A DNA stretch of 64,000 nt from Blasia pusilla (taxonomy: Eukaryota > Marchantiophyta > Marchantiopsida > Blasiales). The position numbers and the translations under genes are program-made. The number at the start of each line of letters is the position of its first letter. The stretch's first letter is position 1. Under the pieces are notes generated by a model that saw only the letters and a program-made list of their open reading frames with translations, had not been told where the DNA came from and ran no database searches. This document shows, in pieces, positions 45,171 to 57,549 of the stretch. The stretch covers positions 17,546,001 to 17,610,000 of the forward strand of contig CM114272.1 in NCBI GenBank assembly GCA_050084515.1. Reading direction: 5' to 3'.

Positions 45171-48008
45171 CATCAAAACTTTGAGACACAACCGCCAGAG
45201 GGTTGGTTGAATCAATGTGTGAACTTCCTGTTCATGTCAATTACTGTTTTGCCTACGACTTACTCAAATTCTGGAGAGACCTTAAGGGTCCCTCCGTGAC
45301 TTTTCTCGGTCATCCGGACCGGAATTTCCTCACCAGCCGAGGACCTTCTCCGTTGTGTCCTCGCTCTCTTGAAACCTGGAATCTCTTCCATGACTTGAAC
45401 ATCCCTTAGATACATGTCTTCCTCCGTTTCTCAAGAAGCGCAACGGCTACCTAAGGAACCCTGCCCCACGTTCCCAGTACCAAAGTCTCTTGCCGCTCTT
45501 CCCCTTCTTTTCCACTCATATGACTGGTGCTATTGAAGGTTGATGGTGGCTCTTCTGCGGAGATTCACAAATGTTATTAATTTTCAATCTCAAAATTTCG
45601 CATGTGCACGGTTTCGTACTTAAGTCAAAACACGGCACACTTCGAGGAATCTTTAAAAAATTAAGAAACTTTTCATGATTATAATAAGTAATTTAATTTT
45701 ATCGAAAATTGCATGTTGAATGACTAGGTGCATGGAGGAGTGGGTGGGAGAGGAAAGGTCTATGGAGTAGATGCCACAAGGAAAGGAAAACTGTTGAAAC
45801 ACCCCTCCATCGACTCCTAAATGGAATAAGGAGAGGATGGGCGGGAAGTTTGGGAACAAATATGTTGCTTGAGAAAAACATCTAATACGGAAATGAAGGA
45901 GAACACAAAGGTGAGGAAGGAAAATCGTATGAAAGTGCGCACGGGAGAAACCACGAGGAGTTTAAGACACGGAATTAGAACAACAGATCTACGCTAGATT
46001 AGAAACATACCCCAATTTGAGTCTATTATTGGACAATTCTCAACTCCCTTACAACAAAACTTTAAAGTCGTAAAGGCAAAATATACCGAAATTAGCAAGG
46101 GCCGTCAAGAAATGGTTGAAAAAGCCGTGTTCATCTAGGAAGAGTGGCTAGGTAGTTTCCCTCTTCCTCCTTAAAACCACAATGGTGTGATGATATTGCT
46201 CGACATGAAAAGAGCATTTCCGAGGGTGAGAGGTGGTTGAATGATCTATATTCAGAGGTCGTTTCTTAATTGCTCAAAGATTCGAAGTGGAGCAGAGATA
46301 TAAAGTTTGACCAAAGATGACCATTCTAACTCTCAGAAATGCTTGGGAATTGAAGACTTGAAACTAGACCAAAATCTCAAGAGCACTGGTTCTCAAGTTG
46401 TTCGATTTGAAAAATGGAACGTTTCAAATTGTCAGAGGTTCGAGGGTTGAAACTGAACAAAATTTCATGATGACCCTGCTCCGTGCCATTCATTGGTGAG
46501 CTCATACTCCTTGGTCTATGACTCCTTCGTCCCAGGTTCGCCGAGTCTTCAGCGTGTCAATCTGATGTGTTATGCTCTTCTCAGATAACCAACTTTTGGC
46601 AGATCTCTCCGAGTTGGGGTAGTTTGGGACATGTTAACTCGAGGGGAAGGGCATGCCCTTCAAATTGATTCCCTGTTTACTAGTAAAACAGTGACATTAA
46701 TTTTTCTCAGTTTTCTGCAGAAAGCACTGCAGCGATAATATTTGGCATTCTGAAAGCCTTACGTTGAAGTTGAGTAATTGAGGAGCTATTCAAACTGCTG
46801 ACAACACCCCATCATGTCTTATCTTTCTTCTCAGCTGAAGGTGGTGGAAAATGCAAGAGAGGTTTAAAGCAGAAGAGAAATGAACATAAATACCTTTTTT
46901 CTTCACAGTTCAAGATGGGAGGTCGCAAGAGTTATTTGCTACATCTAGGAAGCTCATCCATGTGGAATAATTGACAAGTTTCCCCTTCATGTTCATTAAG
47001 TCTGGAATATGAATTCTTGAATCCATTCTATTTGCAGAACTTTTAGTATGGAACCGAAGTCTATTTTTTACGATAGGACATCCCTGCCAGTCCAAATTCT
47101 ATCAAGCCTTCACAGTGGGTGGGAAAGGCCTCATGCTGTCCACAAGGACCTTAGGCCTCACCATGGCGATGATGACCACTACATTTATATGATCATTCAA
47201 TAGCTTACAGATTCCTGTGTTTCATTCAGGTGCTTCTTCAATAGATATTTAGACATACCGTTTCTTGTTCTGATGGTGCTATATGTTCTCAAGCAAGGCC
47301 ACTAGGTTCATGAGATGAGGACTGAACCAAGACCAGAAGTCAGAGTGCAAATGGGCACTACACTCACTTTCAGTTGTAAAGTCATATTCTTGCTTGCTAT
47401 TGTCTATCCTCTTGGGGGGTGGGGAGGGGAAGGTGGAGAAGAGCTAATAAGTGATGGAAGTGGAAGATTCTTGCCTTGCAACCGACTCATGAGCACAAGT
47501 CTTTACTATGGACCATTGAATGGATATAGTTCTGGGTAAGCGGATGACACAACAATTCCCACTGTATCAATTTTCTATCTGGTTCACACCAGTCTAACAA
47601 AACTTGCTTTACAATCCAGCTTTCCTCTGTACCTTCACTGTGTCGTAAGGCATTGATGCAGTACACTATACCTGATTCTAGCACTATCAAGCATGTTCAC
47701 CACACCTCATCTCAAATTGACTCTCTCAAGGTAGCCATTCAACAAACTTGAGATGAGTACCCGCCAATTATTGTTGAATAATAGAAAAGCCTGGTGACTT
47801 CAACTGATATAATATCTAATCTATGACATCTTCCAAACCTGGGATAGCTCCAAGATTCCTCTTTGGCCCTTACACAGCCTACATGTATTTGTTTTCTGTA
47901 AGCATGTCACAAACTACCCCCTTTGCATGGGGTAACTTGCCACATAGCATATCCATAGCTACCCACATACCTTCAGTTTGACCAACTTGAAGGCATTACT
48001 TGGTATCT
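45171..48008. other. No recognised gene
   Basis: Unique, mostly AT-rich DNA. Its right part is the 3' flank of the FAX gene. Open frames are all under 80 codons without domain content. Confidence 0.5.
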
Positions 48009-51000
48009 TCAAGCTGCCTCACCCTCCTTCACCTTCTTCGGTGGGTTTCCTCCTGCCAAGTATACATAGGCATAGAAGGCCAACATTGCGCCACTGCCAA
48101 CCCCGCAGCAAGCAAGGTCAGTGACACATATTTAAATTGACCAGTTGCATTGTTACGATTTAACCCAAAATCTGCCAAGGAATAGTTAAATCCTGCTTGA
48201 CAATCCTCCATGAAAACAACCCTATTCACACTCTCATTCTCCATCGTGAGCTCAAGTGAATTACAATTGAAACTTCACATTCATAAGTATTTAAATTTAG
48301 AATTAGCTGATTGTCCGGAGTAGATTACCTAGCCAATGCTGAAACAGCTGATGGGAAGAAGGCACCAGTCTGGACAGAAAATAAAACCATTTAGAAACAT
48401 CAAACAACAGTTATTCGATTTAAGTACTCCAAAAAGCTCACAGCCCTTCTTTGAGCTTGAAGTTTCTATACGTGCATATTTTACAAATTATGAAACATGG
48501 TAGTGAGAAAAGTGCTGCTTGTTGAGTTTCACTGACAATTTTTTAGGCAGTGTTCTTCAGGCCATCAAACTTGAGTTCCAGCTTTTAATATACACTCCCA
48601 TGCACCCAAGTTCACATGAGCAAACACCAGTGAGTGTACCTGTAAAAAATTCCTTGCATCTTTGATGAAGATGATGGCCGCGAGAGCTGAAAAGATCAAA
48701 TAAATGTTGATTTATTACCCACATGTTAACTAGAAACTTTTGAATCCACAGCATTACTGTTCACGGAATACTTAATGTGCGGTGAGTGCTTATTGATATG
48801 AAGGAGATATTTCAGTGCCTAGAGGCCCTGGAACAAATAAAGTCAGAAAAAGAAGTAGAAATTATGTAGCCTTTGCTTAAGCTAGCTAAAATCATCCAAT
48901 GACTGCATCATACATGGATGGAAACTACCACAGTTCCACTCTGCAGTCTTTTAAAGGAACTGCAGCTGGACCTTTGACCCACTACATCGTAGCGCATTCA
49001 TTGAAGCAACTGATGTTCATAAGACATAGCCCCTGAACAATTCTCTGTTAGAAGGAAAAGTGCAGATTAGTATATCACCCCACAAACTACATACAAAATA
49101 AGAATATTGAGGTCTCACCTGCTTGACCTTGAATATAAGGTATAGAAGACTTTTCCTGCTTCCAAACCTTCAAACTAGTTACACTCAGGAACAATAGAGC
49201 ACCTCCTAAAATAACACCAAACCGAATAGCTGCAGTGCTTCCCGTGACAAGAAATGAGATAATGCCTCCCGCAACCAAAATACCACCTGAGATGGAAACA
49301 ACCAATGATGTCACAAATATAGCTTAGGATTGACAATGTCCCTAATCACCCGATCTAAGTTGATACCTAGAATACAGTATCTTTGAGTAAATGAAGATGA
49401 AAGTTAGCTGCTTTCTTGTGTAGTTGTGACTGGCCTCTATTCACATCTATGGATTTTCCAGTGCACCTTCTACTAGGAACTCTTTTGACTCTAGATGTTG
49501 ACTGTCCAGTTGACTGTCGTTCTAAAAAATGCTGTCAAATTGCTGCCATCTTAGCTGGCCACAAAATCTACCCTTAACCTATACTCTGACACTGTCACCT
49601 TGTAGGAGCCCCTCCAACTAATCACCCACTTGAATACTGGCTGCTTACCATTTTCCAATCCTTGGAAGAACTTGCCATCATGACGTATGTGGGCACATCC
49701 TAGGTAACTCACTGCTCTACACGGAATTACATTGAGGATCCTCACTGATTGAGGAAAATGATCATTTACTCACAGTGAATCAGGATGAGGATCAGAAATA
49801 ACAATAGCATGGTAGAAAGATGAAAGTTTTGCTTGTATAGATTAGAAGCATTATACGTAACAGGGTACAGCCCATGCTACAAAGTAGGGATTTCAGGGGC
49901 AAAATGCGTACCCAATATTCTACAAATTCAGAGCATCCGTGCATCAACTGTAATAACAAAGTGTGAGAGGGCATATGCGTACAAAATAGGATTATCCAAA
50001 GCTTTAGGGTAGGAAATAAATGTTAGGTACATTTTCCTGCTCGTTATGTTCGGCAAAGGTAGATGCTAAAGAAGGAGTAACTTGTGTCTTCAACTCATCA
50101 AACTTTGGTCCAACCAACCACAAGATAATACAGACACAAACCTGGAAGGGATACTGGCAGGGGCTAGATAAACGACTGCCACATGAATTGGTCACCTTAC
50201 CCTCGACATTGAGACGATCATTTCTTTAGGCTTTAGAATTGGAAGCATCTTGAGTGTCACAGTACCTACCGCCTCAGTATGGAATAAGCAGACGAATTCT
50301 AACGAAGCAGAAGAATATTGTAACTAAACATCAATTGCTTGACCAATTGTTCCATTCAAGAGGCTTGCTATATTAGCTTGGTCCTTACGAAGGCCCCAAC
50401 ATCGTTCTTCAAAAGCCTCTCTCTGCAGTTAGCAGTGAGTAAGCAGCTTACCGTAAGGAATACCCAAACAAAAATCGTGTATTCTGGCTCCCTTTTTCCC
50501 TTTCTCGGATAGGTGCGCATCCCGAGCTGTTTCGGCAACCTCCTTGATTGGCTCTGGCGCATTCTCAGCTAAAAGATTCAAATTTGATTTCCCTAGTTCG
50601 GCTGTTTCCAGGGCCGTTGCTGTCAAGATAGCCCTAGCGTTCTCAGCTTCTTTCTTCAGTTTCTCTGTTGTATCCTTCAGTACTTCGATCGCTTTCTCAG
50701 CAGAAGGCTCATAGGTTGCTTTAAGAGACTCCTGAACTTTGAGAGTTTCCTCCTTCAGTGCATCAACAGCGTCACTGTATGCCGCTTTAGTTTCTTCGAC
50801 TTGCTTTTCAAGCTCCTGAGTCGCTTCTTCCACTTTCGTCTCCTCCACTTTCAATTCCTGCACAAATGGCATGTTTTCTTGCGACTAAATTTGGAAAGTA
50901 CGGTGGCAAACGAGAATTACGGTGGATCCAGAAACAAGAAAAGCATGCCTTGCGCGCAAACTATCAACCATCAATTGCAGGAACGGCTTGCTCGCACTGC

Positions 51001-51720
51001 CCACTCATCAATGGTAGAATTACACAAACCTACTCTGCCATTCTCCTGGTCTTCAGATGTAAGAGGTGGATTACATCACATCCCAGTGTCGCACTCATGA
51101 CGGCATGGAACAATCATTCCTAGGAGTCCTACACTCAAACAGTAGAAAGCAACCGAAAAATGTGATACGCAGCGACTGTGACATGCAATACTCTGGGGGG
51201 GGGGGGAAGGGGGTTCGGCCATGGGCCCCCAAAGAAACTCGAGTAGGTAGCTAGAACTTTCCATGACGAAATCTCTAAGGGAGACGCAGAAGATTAAAGG
51301 TCAGATGGCCGCTGATTCACCGTATTAGCAGGTTAGAGTGTCCCGCATAACATTGGGAACACGAAGTGAACCGTCTGCCTCTCTTTCACAATCATCAAGC
51401 AATCAAACAAGCGTCTTTGCTCTGCAGGCAACAGTTTTGCGCCTTACACTCCCAACATTATCCTGCGAGGACGCTCGAGTTGCGACTTTCAAGGACGTAC
51501 GCTGCAATGCACTGCGCTCGAACCTCGATTCGGCCTCCACACGTCTCCTGAAAGCCCGTCGCGGCACACACCTCGCTCCCCCAGACACCATCACGTTTCC
51601 AAAGCTACACGAAACTCTCTGCGCGGCGCAGCGCATTGATCTGCTCCCATTTGAAGAAACTACCACGGCACTAGGCACAGCCAGAGCCGTAATTGTCTCC
51701 ATAGAGCCCTCCACAACCAC
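48009..51720 (-). CDS. FAX3: Chloroplast fatty-acid-export protein, FAX3-like (Tmemb_14 family)
   Basis: Six exons: 51720-51448, 50857-50452, 49286-49119, 48686-48640, 48369-48329 and 48093-48009. All introns are GT-AG and all phases agree, giving 339 residues, close to the length of Arabidopsis FAX3. Exon 1 is a Ser/Arg/Val-rich transit-peptide-like segment. Exon 2 is a long amphipathic helical region rich in Glu, Lys and Ala (TQELEKQVEETKAAYSDAV), as in the apolipoprotein-like domain of FAX3. Then come the membrane segments DFCLGIPYGGILVAGGIISF, GVILGGALLFLSVTSLKVWK, ALAAIIFIKDARNFLQ, TGAFFPSAVSALASGAMLAF and AYVYLAGG, and a Lys-rich tail. FAX proteins sit in the plastid envelope and help free fatty acids leave for the ER. 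The first in-frame ATG was taken; a second, six codons on (METITALAV), is equally plausible. Confidence 0.9.
51190..51218. repeat. G-run in FAX intron 1
   Basis: About 12 G, AA, then 5 G on the plus strand near 51196-51214, within the first intron. It is a C-run on the coding strand. Confidence 0.8.
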
Positions 51721-53298
51721 TCGCTCTCCAAAACACTAATATCAGTCGATCCGTCTGCAGCCTGCGCTCCGAATCCTCCTCTCGGATCAACAAATCTGCT
51801 GCCCCAGAACCGCCGATTCGTCCAGCAATCGGCAAAAGGGTCGGCAGAAGCACAAACACACACAAACAGAGGCGGACCGAAGAGAGGCAGGAGACTTTCG
51901 AGACGTTTCTACTCCATTCTTTCTTCGGACACCTGATTAGTACGAGCGCTCGCTTAGTGCGGCTAACACGTTTTAGTGTCGGTAATACTAAGTTCTTCAG
52001 AAGCAGTCCTGCCCGAGAATTAAACATCCCGAAAATGCTGACATCCTCACCGTCCAACTTGAGATCCTCACGATGCGGAAATGATTCGATTCACAGCTGC
52101 CTTGATCGTGAGACTTCTCGGCAGCATATAAGTACAGCACCGGAAAGTTTCACTTTTCCTGCCATTTCTTCTTCTGACGAAGCAGAAAGAAAAACTTTAA
52201 TCAGAGTGAAAAAAGAAAAAAGAAAAAGAAAAACTTCCTCCACAAAAATTTAAAGTTCCTTCTCCCACGAAATAAATAAATAAAATAGAGACAGAAACGT
52301 TTCGCTATAACATTTGGTACGTTTCTGTTACGATGTAGACAGAAAAAAAAATCCCTACTTTAAGTAAAGTACCTAAAGTTCTTTCTCCCATGAAATAATA
52401 AAGAAATAGAAAATGGAAAACTAAAAATCTTCACTCTTGCAGTTGGTGGGTTTCATATTCAGCACCATGGATACATAAAAAAAAAATTTATGTAAGAAAT
52501 CTCCAAAATGGTTCTTACGATGCAAAACAAAAATAATGTCATGGACTTGAGGCCAGTTCTGTCTTTTCTTTATTTTTAGTTTACCCTCAAGTTTGTCAGG
52601 ACCACAAGATATTCTGCAAAGCTCAGAGAATATTACCTAAAGTCAGCACACCAAAAGATCGTGGTGTTAACTCTTCCTGGTCTTCGCTTAGCTCAGCATT
52701 GAGAGCTACCGCCAAATTTAAAGGTTTCTTACAGCGTCTGAGTTGGACAACAAGACGACAAAGAGTCGGCATCCCTCAAACTCCACGAACTGCGCGCCCA
52801 ATCGCCATGTGTTTGCGACTTTGCTGAAGCAGTTGCTTAAGACAAATTCATCTCCCTGCAGAATATTTCTATGGTAAAAGTTGTCAGCAGGTCAATAATC
52901 TAATGGAGCACGGGAACTCAATTATCATGACTAATTGAAAGTTTGGTCTCTTTCACATGGAGTAGATTTTAAGAAGATTTTTCATATTTATTTCAGTTTT
53001 AAAATGGATAATTCATTTGAATAAAATGACTAAAAACTTACTACAAATGCATTTGAAATGAAATATATCAACTCAAATGCATTAAAAAACAGCATAAGAA
53101 TTGGAAGCATTGGTGTCCTCACCTACGGGCTCGCGAGCCAATCCAATAGGGGCCCAACCCAGCATGTGCGGGTCTGGCCAGGGGCCACAAAATCGATGCA
53201 TGCTCGGCCATAGCCCGAGTGCCCATTACGAGCTCCGGGGGCGGGCTCGGATGCGGGTCGCAAGTACCCTAGCGACATGTCCGTTTCAAGGCAACCTT
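51721..53298. other. 5' flank of the FAX gene; no other gene supported
   Basis: The first few hundred bases should hold the FAX promoter; I see no clear TATA box. Around 52250-52410 two related AT-rich blocks occur, both containing AAAGTTC(C/T)TTCTCCCA followed by a GAAATAA run. A ~200-bp GC-rich patch at 53110-53290 has no identified content. Confidence 0.45.
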
Positions 53299-54700
53299 GG
53301 GTAAACTCTACTTAAAATAGTAACTTGTCCGACATAATAAGTTTTTATGTATAGCTCCAAATATGCCAAAAAAAAGGGGAAACCTGCTTTCTCGGGTTAC
53401 CTGTGGCCTCAATAGGTCATCCTCGACCTCCTGAGGCTGTCCTTCATTATCCTCAAAAGCGCGCTACTATAAACTCGTCGATCTATCCCAAAAGATGTGA
53501 TAGCGTGCATTTGAATCACATTGGACAAAAAATTTCAAGTCAATGGTGAACTTGAACACGCAACTTGCAACCAAAATCTTAGCCATAAACTTCCTTTTCC
53601 TCTCTAAATCGCTTCATTTTAGCTTTTCCTCGAAAGTTTTAAAGACTCTTCTTCTCACTTTGCAACTATATTTTTTCTATGGTAGAGCTAAGTCTTAAGT
53701 TTTTGGGGGGTTTTTTTAGATAAGTGAAGTTTATCATTTCACATTTTTTTATCAAAATTATTGACTATAAATTTTAAGAAATGAAGGAAAAAAAAAACCA
53801 AATCCATCCCTAAGAAAAACTTTGAAATGAGGAGTCAAATATCCCTTCAAAAAGTATGTAAGTTTTTTGGGGATTTCTCTTTAGAGTGCATTATAAGTGA
53901 GTTTAACTCCCAACTATTAGTTTGATGGGATACGTAGATCTACTACCATTGGTGTCAAGATCAATTCATGGCATGTAGTGCATTCTAGGTTAGTCTAGGC
54001 TCTTTGTGGTATCACTCCTTTATTAAAACTTCTTGATCGACGAAATCCTCTTTATTAACTAGAGTTTATTAGATAAAGGAGTAATAAAGAGAGTAGAGGC
54101 TCCTTTCATTTGCAATCATACTTGAAAATACAATTGTAAACCTTAGGAGCTTAAGGTGACTCCAACATCTTCTTTAAAAGTTTTTCCACTCTAACCCTTT
54201 GCATTAATTAAGTCGTTGAGATGATCTTAGAGTCTGTTTTTATGGAAGATCATAACAAGGTTTATTTTGAGGCAAAATGTGCTATGCAACTTGGAAGTTT
54301 ATGCATGAATTTAATCTTTGCTTTAGCAAATGGTTTTCTTCATGGATTGATGTTGACACACTCATTTTGGTATTTGTTGTGCGCATACACATCACGATAC
54401 AAACCACATCGCTGGTCACATCTACACACCACACAACACTGATCTTTCCAACACACGGGTCGATCCATCAATAAACGAAACAAACTCACGCATATACATT
54501 GGGACCCTTGTCACGTCTTTTAGGATAGATCGGTGAGATCTAGTAGAGCGCCTTCGTGAGTAGTGGAGGACAGACTTAGGAGGTCGAGGATGACCTGTTG
54601 AGGCCTCGGGAAACCTGAGAGAGCAAGTTTTCCCTTCGTTTCGGCTCATTTGGAGCCATATTGAGGAACTTACTATTTTAGGTAAGTACCATTTTGAGTA
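53299..54700. mobile_element. Non-autonomous DNA element with ~200-bp diverged inverted repeats
   Basis: 53310-53505 matches the reverse complement of 54515-54700. Paired blocks include GGTCATCCTCGACCTCC (identical in both arms), CGATCTATCC, CTTAAAATAGTAA against CCTAAAATAGTAA, and GCTCCAAAT. Between the arms lies about 1 kb of AT-rich DNA with no transposase. The arms are diverged and the exact ends and target duplication are not clear, so this is an old copy. Confidence 0.75.
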
Positions 54701-55363
54701 TATGATCGAATTTTTATTTTTGGTAAGTATCCCCTGACCTCCTACATCAGGTCAAGAGCCAAGGAGGTGACTTGGGAGCATAGGTTACCATGGAGAGAGC
54801 TTGGGAGAGAAGAGGGGTATACCTCAAGGAGAGAGAGTTTTAGAGCTCATTCTCTCTTTGTTGAACCTCTTGGCATGAGGCGGCCGAGCTATGGTCTTGC
54901 TTGCCTTGTGTGTGTAACCCAAGCCTTTCGTTAGGAGAGTGGGTTTGGTTTGACATTGAGAGACATGTGAGAGTGCACACATGTGAGAACTATAGTGTTG
55001 TGAGAGAGATTTGATCTTATTTTATTGGAGATATTTTAGTACTTCTTGTCTCGTTGTTTGGATGCCATGAGTTAGCATGGGATTTTGCGTGTTTGTGTAT
55101 GTGTTCGGTGACAGCGATGTATGTTGTGTAGCGATGTGTATGCGAACGACACCCCACAACAAAATTAGAGTAGTAGAAACAAATCACCCGGCCTAAAACT
55201 CCTCTCATGAATCTACATCGGCATATCGAGCCACATCCACCCATCACTATGAGGGAATCCGGATGCTAGCACCCTAGTTCCTTCACACCCAGACACACAC
55301 ATGCAAGAGAGGTAGTCCTAAGGCTTAACATGAGAAAGCCATCTCTCCCTCTCTTATACCCTT

Positions 55364-55413
55364 GGGCTATTTTTGCGGGAAGAGCCTTTTGGCTCTTCAC
55401 CCAAAAATAGCCC
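55364..55413. repeat. Inverted repeat, 23-bp arms, TTTT loop
   Basis: GGGCTATTTTTGCGGGAAGA plus GCC (55364-55386), loop TTTT, then GGCTCTTCACCCAAAAATAG plus CCC (55391-55413), pairing with two mismatches. It could be the footprint of a small foldback element. Confidence 0.88.
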
Positions 55414-55990
55414 CTACCAACGGTAACCTGAGTTTTTGGGTGACTATTTACTTGGTTAACCGGTCACCTGACAGACTAGAATAAAAATAGGAAATTGCCA
55501 TAAACGACGTTCCCGACGCAATAGACCTTTTGCCAACCTCATCCGAAATTTCGGGATGAAGTTAAACTCAAGATAGTATGTTGGCTCTATATGTTATCGC
55601 CACAATAGATCTCTACCTATCGCTACTAAGATGTGACATATTTCATTTTATGATGCTTACATTTATTCATTACAAGGGGTATTCTTATTTCTGTGAGGTT
55701 ATAATGAGTAAAAATTTAATTTTATGCCCAATACAATCTCAAAGAGAGATTAAATAACACTTCTTAGAGAACCAATTTATTTCTAGCTACTATCTCTATA
55801 TGAAACCCATAAGAAGTTACCTCCAAGCATTAATTGCATGCATGGGGAACTTAGAAATGAGACACTCACATTTACAACCTCATAAAAGAGGGAAAAAACT
55901 AGCCTTGGAAGGGATTTGAACATGGATATGCATCATTACACCACTCAACCATGACTAAACCATTACTAACTTCTTGGCATTATTGAGGAT

Positions 55991-56014
55991 CACTTAATCG
56001 GTACCGATTAAGTG
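55991..56014. repeat. Perfect 24-bp palindrome
   Basis: Centred on CGGTACCG, with outer arms CACTTAAT and ATTAAGTG. No loop. Confidence 0.95.
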
Positions 56015-57297
56015 CTTCTCGATATCTCTGCATCTACCCAAAATCCCCTCGCCACGAGTACTTGGTAATGTACAATCAATACTCATAGGTGACCACTTAT
56101 GGATTTCGCCTCTATATATTTTAGTGCTTGGTCTACTAATATCGCACTCTTTTGGTCTAACTTAAGCTCGACTTAATGCTTAAATTACTACAAAGGTTCA
56201 CAAAGATATTTTCCATATGGTGAAGTCTTGAAATTGGCCCAAAATTGTTGAAAATGATATTTTGGGTTGAAGGCAACTGGGAGCGATCCAAGAGGAATTC
56301 CTTGGATAAAGGGAGGGAGCGAATTTCTCTAGAAGGATCCACAATAATGTTTGAAACTTGAACCCTATCTTGGGAAGTTGGGAACTATGGGGATTGAACT
56401 AAGGGCTTATAATGGATTAAGAGGTTAGGTTAATTTAGAATTCCGACATCGAGCCAAATCTAAATAGTGCAATTATGGATGCTAATCTCGGACCTTGACC
56501 CTTGACTTAAATAGAGTCATGCTTAGAGACTCTTCTGAAGTCCATTAGAGAGTTGGGACTGCTAGAAATATGAACATCATGTCAATCCTTAAATCGAAAA
56601 AGAAATCTTTCCTAAATCTTGTATTACTTGTATGTGTTGGGAGTAGATTGGATGAGATCTCTTGAGACTTGAGGGACTAAATAGTGGCTAGTACTAGTGT
56701 ATTTGAATACAAATCAATACCAAAACCATATCGTGCCGAATGCAAGCTTCCCTGATGCATAATACCAAGGCATGTCCATCTAGCACTTAAACACGTCTCT
56801 TGTATTACCCATGGTCAAGAAAGAAAACACAAATACCCTCAAATCTTAAAGAGACCAACATGGTGGTAAGTTTGGGTTGCATGCCTTCAATTTCGTAGTC
56901 TTAGAACTGGAATTCTAAACGTATTAATTTAATCTAAATTTGAAGGCTAAAGGCTAAGACAATTTTGAAGAAAATAAATCTTATATTGCTACCATTTTTC
57001 CCTTAACATCGCCTGCGATAAAATCGGGAGCCCGACGTTAAGGAGCGCCACGTGGCATGACCACCACGTGTCACAACGTACGTCCCCGAAAGAAACCCGC
57101 ATCCGCCGTTCTCGACTCCCTTATTACGCTCCGACCGTACGGCCATGCGAGGCCAGGAAGGCGCAGAACGCTCCCTACTCTCTGACAGAGTTCGGTAGTA
57201 TGTAGCGAAAACGAAAAGGGCCGGTGGGTTGAGACAAATGGCATGGACTGCCACTGTGATCCCACGTCACTAATTTCTGTGCAGTCTGTTGGGCACG

Positions 57298-57397
57298 AAA
57301 CCCTAAGTAACCTCCGGCGCAGCTTTAGGGTTTCAGCGGCTGTGGTGTGGTCGGAGAGCGGACCGTGGGTTTCTTGCCATGGCGGACGAGGGCAGCG
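57298..57397 (+). promoter_or_regulatory. Telo-box promoter-like segment and possible first exon (MADEGS)
   Basis: AAACCCTAA at 57298-57306 and TTTAGGGTTT at 57324-57333 form a telo-box pair typical of plant promoters of translation and growth genes. Downstream, ATGGCGGACGAGGGCAGCG (57379-57397) is followed at once by a consensus donor GTGAG, which looks like a very short first coding exon. I cannot find the next exon, and a plus-strand gene here would run opposite to UXT. Confidence 0.35.
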
Positions 57398-57549
57398 GTG
57401 AGATTGAAAGTTCACAAAATCGTTTCACTGAAGTTACAGCCAGCGCCGAATTCGTGCGCTAGCTGTGAAAATCACTAAATCACGGGATTTGAATAAGTAA
57501 TGTGAATGTTACAAATCGGGAATGGTTGGAGTTAGAATGTTCGAAAGCT

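Larger units (their letters stand above)
54701..57290. other. No recognised gene; contains two palindromes
   Basis: AT-rich sequence with a 23-bp-arm hairpin at 55364-55413 and a perfect 24-bp palindrome at 55991-56014. Frames are short and without domain content. Confidence 0.5.
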
